Shown here one piece after another: positions 61,901 through 64,000 of a stretch of 64,000 nt of DNA. Under the pieces are notes generated by a model. The model saw only the letters and a list, made by a program, of their open reading frames with translations. It searched no databases and had not been told where the DNA came from. Every line of letters begins with the position of its first letter. Within the stretch, counting starts at the first letter, position 1. A program made the position numbers and the translations under genes. Source of the stretch: Petrolisthes cinctipes (Eukaryota > Arthropoda > Malacostraca > Decapoda > Porcellanidae). Location: the NCBI GenBank assembly GCA_033782935.1, contig JAWQEG010000486.1, forward strand, positions 1,550,001-1,614,000. Reading direction: 5' to 3'.

Positions 61901-64000
61901 TTGAGCCTGAATTTGAGATATAAACGGATACAGAAGATACATGCACATATTGACTTAGGGCACCAAAAATATCGATTTTCAGCATGTTTTGGGCCTGAAT
62001 TTTGAAAATACTCTAATTCTGAGTAGGCATGTACAGATTGCTTCTGGGACCCCAAAATATTGAATTTCCGGGTGTTTTGAGCTTGAATTTGAGATATAAA
62101 CGGGTACTGAAGATGCATGCACATATCGACTTTTGTGCACCTAAAAGATCGATTTTCAGTATGTTTTGAGCATGTATTTTGAAAATACTCTAACACGGAG
62201 TAGGCATGTACAGATCGCTTCTGGGACCCCTAAATATCGAATTTTCGGGTGTTTTGGGACTGAATTTGAGATATCGACTTTTTGGCACCTAAAAGATCGA
62301 TTTTTAGCATGTTTTTAGCCTATATTTTGAAAATATTCTAGCACTGTACAGATTGCTTCTGGGACCCCAAAATATTGAATTTTCGGGTGTTTTGAGCGTG
62401 AATTTGAGATATAAACGGGTACAGAAGATACATGCACATATTGACTTTGGGCACCAAAAATATCAATTTTTAGCATGTTTTGGGCCTGAATTTTGAAAAT
62501 ACTCTAACACGGAGTAGGCATGTACAGATCGCTTCTGGGACCCCAAAATATCGAATTTTCGGGTGTTTAGGGCCAGAATTTGAGATATAAACGGGTACAG
62601 AAGATGCATGCACATATCGACTTTTGGGCACCTAAAAGATCGATTTTCAGTATGTTTTTGGCCTGTATTTTGAAAATACTCTAACACGGAGTAGGCATGT
62701 ACATATACCTTCTGGGACCTCTAAATATCGAATTTTCGGGTGTTTTGGGACTGAATTTGAGATATCGATTTTTTGGCACCTAAAATGTCGATTTTCAGCA
62801 TGTTTTTAGCCTATATTTTGAAAATATTCTAGCACTGTGTAGGCATGTACAGATTGCTTCTGGGACCCCAAAATATTGAATTTTCGGGTGTTTTGAGCCT
62901 GAATTTGAGATATAAACGGGTACAGAAGATACATGCACATATTGACTTTGGGCATCTAAAATATCGATTTTCAGCATGTTTTGGGCCTGTATTTTGAAAA
63001 TACTCTAACACTGAGTAGGCATGTACAGATTGCTTCTGGGACCCCAAAATATTGAATTTTCGGGTGTTTTGAGCATGAATTTGAGATATAAACGGGTACT
63101 GAAGATGCATGCACATATCGACTTTTGTGCACCTAAAAGATCGATTTTCAGTATGTTTTGAGCATGTATTTTGAAAATACTCTAACACGGAGTAGGCATG
63201 TACAGATCGCTTCTGGGACCCCTAAATATCGAATTTTCGGGTGTTTTGGGACTGAATTTGAGATATCGACTTTTTGGCACCTAAAAGATCGATTTTTAGC
63301 ATGTTTTTAGCCTATATTTTGAAAATATTCTAGCACTGTACAGATTGCTTCTGGGACCCCAAAATATTGAATTTTCGGGTGTTTTGAGCCTGAATTTGAG
63401 ATATAAACGGGTACAGAAGATACATGTACATATTGACTTTGGGCATCTAAAATATCGATTTTCAGCATGTTTTGGGCCTGAATTTTGAAAATACTCTAAC
63501 ACGGAGTAGGCATGTACAGATCGCTTCTGGGACCCCAAAATATCGAATTTTCGGGTGTTTATGGCCAGAATTTGAGATATAAACGGGTACAGAAGTTGCA
63601 TGCACATATCGACTTTTGGGCACCTAAAAGATCGATTTTCAGTATGTTTTTGGCCTGTATTTTGAAAATACTCTAACACGGAGTAGGCATGTACAGATAC
63701 CTTCTGGGACCTCTAAATATCGAATTTTCGGGTGTTTTGGGACTGAATTTGAGATATCGATTTTTTGGCACCTAAAATGTCGATTTTTAGCATGTTTTTA
63801 GCCTATATTTTAAAAATATTCTAGCACTGTGTAGGCATGTACAGATTGCTTCTGGGACCCCAAAATATTGAATTTTCGGGTGTTTTGAGCCTGAATTTGA
63901 GATATAAACGGGTACAGAAGATACATGCACATATTGACTTTGGGCATCTAAAATATCGATTTTCAGCATGTTTTGGGCCTGTATTTTGAAAATACTCTAA
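58989..64000 (+). repeat. Right-end mosaic returning to hexamers
   Basis: Mixed trimers. Marks are TTTTAAGCCTAT near 59507, 60506 and 61810, a GGAATGTACAG trimer at 59490-59990, and CAGGTGTTT with AAACCGGTACTG near 60267 and 61567. Two AAACCGGTACTG monomers continue directly into class D-like ends (GATGCATGCACATATCGAC), unlike the 29-52 kb versions, which continue as class F. The last 1.7 kb is ordinary F-A-B-C order, and the window stops inside a D monomer. Confidence 0.78.

Larger units (their letters stand above)
1..64000 (+). repeat. Satellite DNA array, all head-to-tail
   Basis: The entire window consists of diverged copies of one monomer of 148 or 176-177 bp. A copy begins at the ATTTT-C/T-AG-C/T-ATG-TTTT block and carries the landmarks TTTTGAAAATA, GTAGGCATGTACAGAT, CTTCTGGGACC, GAATTTTCGGGTGTTT, GAATTTGAGATAT and GGCACCTAAAA. 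I find no inversion and no non-satellite insertion; every landmark reads in the same direction from base 1 to base 64000, and the array runs off both ends. Period, organisation and homogeneity are those of a centromeric or heterochromatic satellite in a eukaryote. Centromere function cannot be read from sequence alone. The strand given is simply the orientation used for the monomer definition. Confidence 0.97.

Noticed and set aside
1..64000. CRISPR array, because of regularly spaced near-identical blocks
   Set aside because: The so-called spacers are themselves conserved from unit to unit, the period is 148-177 bp and there are no cas genes. It is a satellite, not a repeat-spacer array.
1..64000. 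Known satellite family or species assignment
   Set aside because: The monomer does not match any centromere satellite that I can recall with certainty. Naming a species would be a guess; a database search with the 501-bp consensus is needed.

Overview
The whole 64 kb window is one uninterrupted head-to-tail satellite DNA array. I find no protein-coding gene, RNA gene, transposon, CRISPR array or unique-sequence island anywhere in it. The repeat unit (about 150-177 bp, roughly 40% G+C by hand count of one monomer), the hierarchical higher-order repeat (HOR) structure and the uniform orientation are typical of a eukaryotic centromeric, pericentromeric or other heterochromatic block. A flowering plant would fit the monomer size, but I do not recognise the satellite family and cannot name the organism.

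Basic architecture: six related monomer classes, here called F, A, B, C, D and E, follow one another as F(176)-A(177)-B(148)-C(176)-D(177)-E(148). Each trio is long-long-short and sums to 501 bp; two diverged trios make a 1002-bp hexamer. The short class lacks 29 bp that lie between two ATAT copies in the long class. A second recurring lesion, a 10-bp loss early in F/C monomers, gives 491-bp trimers. Almost every larger period in the window is a sum of these parts.

Layout. (i) 1-9601 and 9778-24018: a ~9.6-kb mosaic and its second copy. The second copy is swollen by internal duplications: a 1809-bp 11-mer, a 1661-bp 10-mer and an 826-bp 5-mer. (ii) 24019-28511: a trimer, then four consecutive hexamers of 992, 996, 1002 and 1002 bp. 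(iii) 28512-38637: a different repeat haplotype built on a 2486-bp 15-mer (2486, 1995, 2486 bp), then a 993-bp pair. (iv) 38638-57014: mosaics of the same haplotype, with a 1670-bp tandem pair at 49095-52434. (v) 57015-64000: 491-bp trimer duplications and further mosaics, ending in ordinary hexamer order.

All monomers point the same way. The many 60-186-codon minus-strand open frames are by-products of the 501-bp (multiple of three) period and encode the same meaningless repeating peptide. The interesting content is the evolutionary record: nested duplications with mappable breakpoints, a conserved 15-bp dyad whose end pair differs on both arms between classes, CpG-to-TpG class differences, a weak CENP-B-box-like site restricted to long monomers, and an indel hotspot. 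Duplication periods were derived from exact coordinate offsets and reading of the sequence; no alignment program was run, so percent identities are not given.
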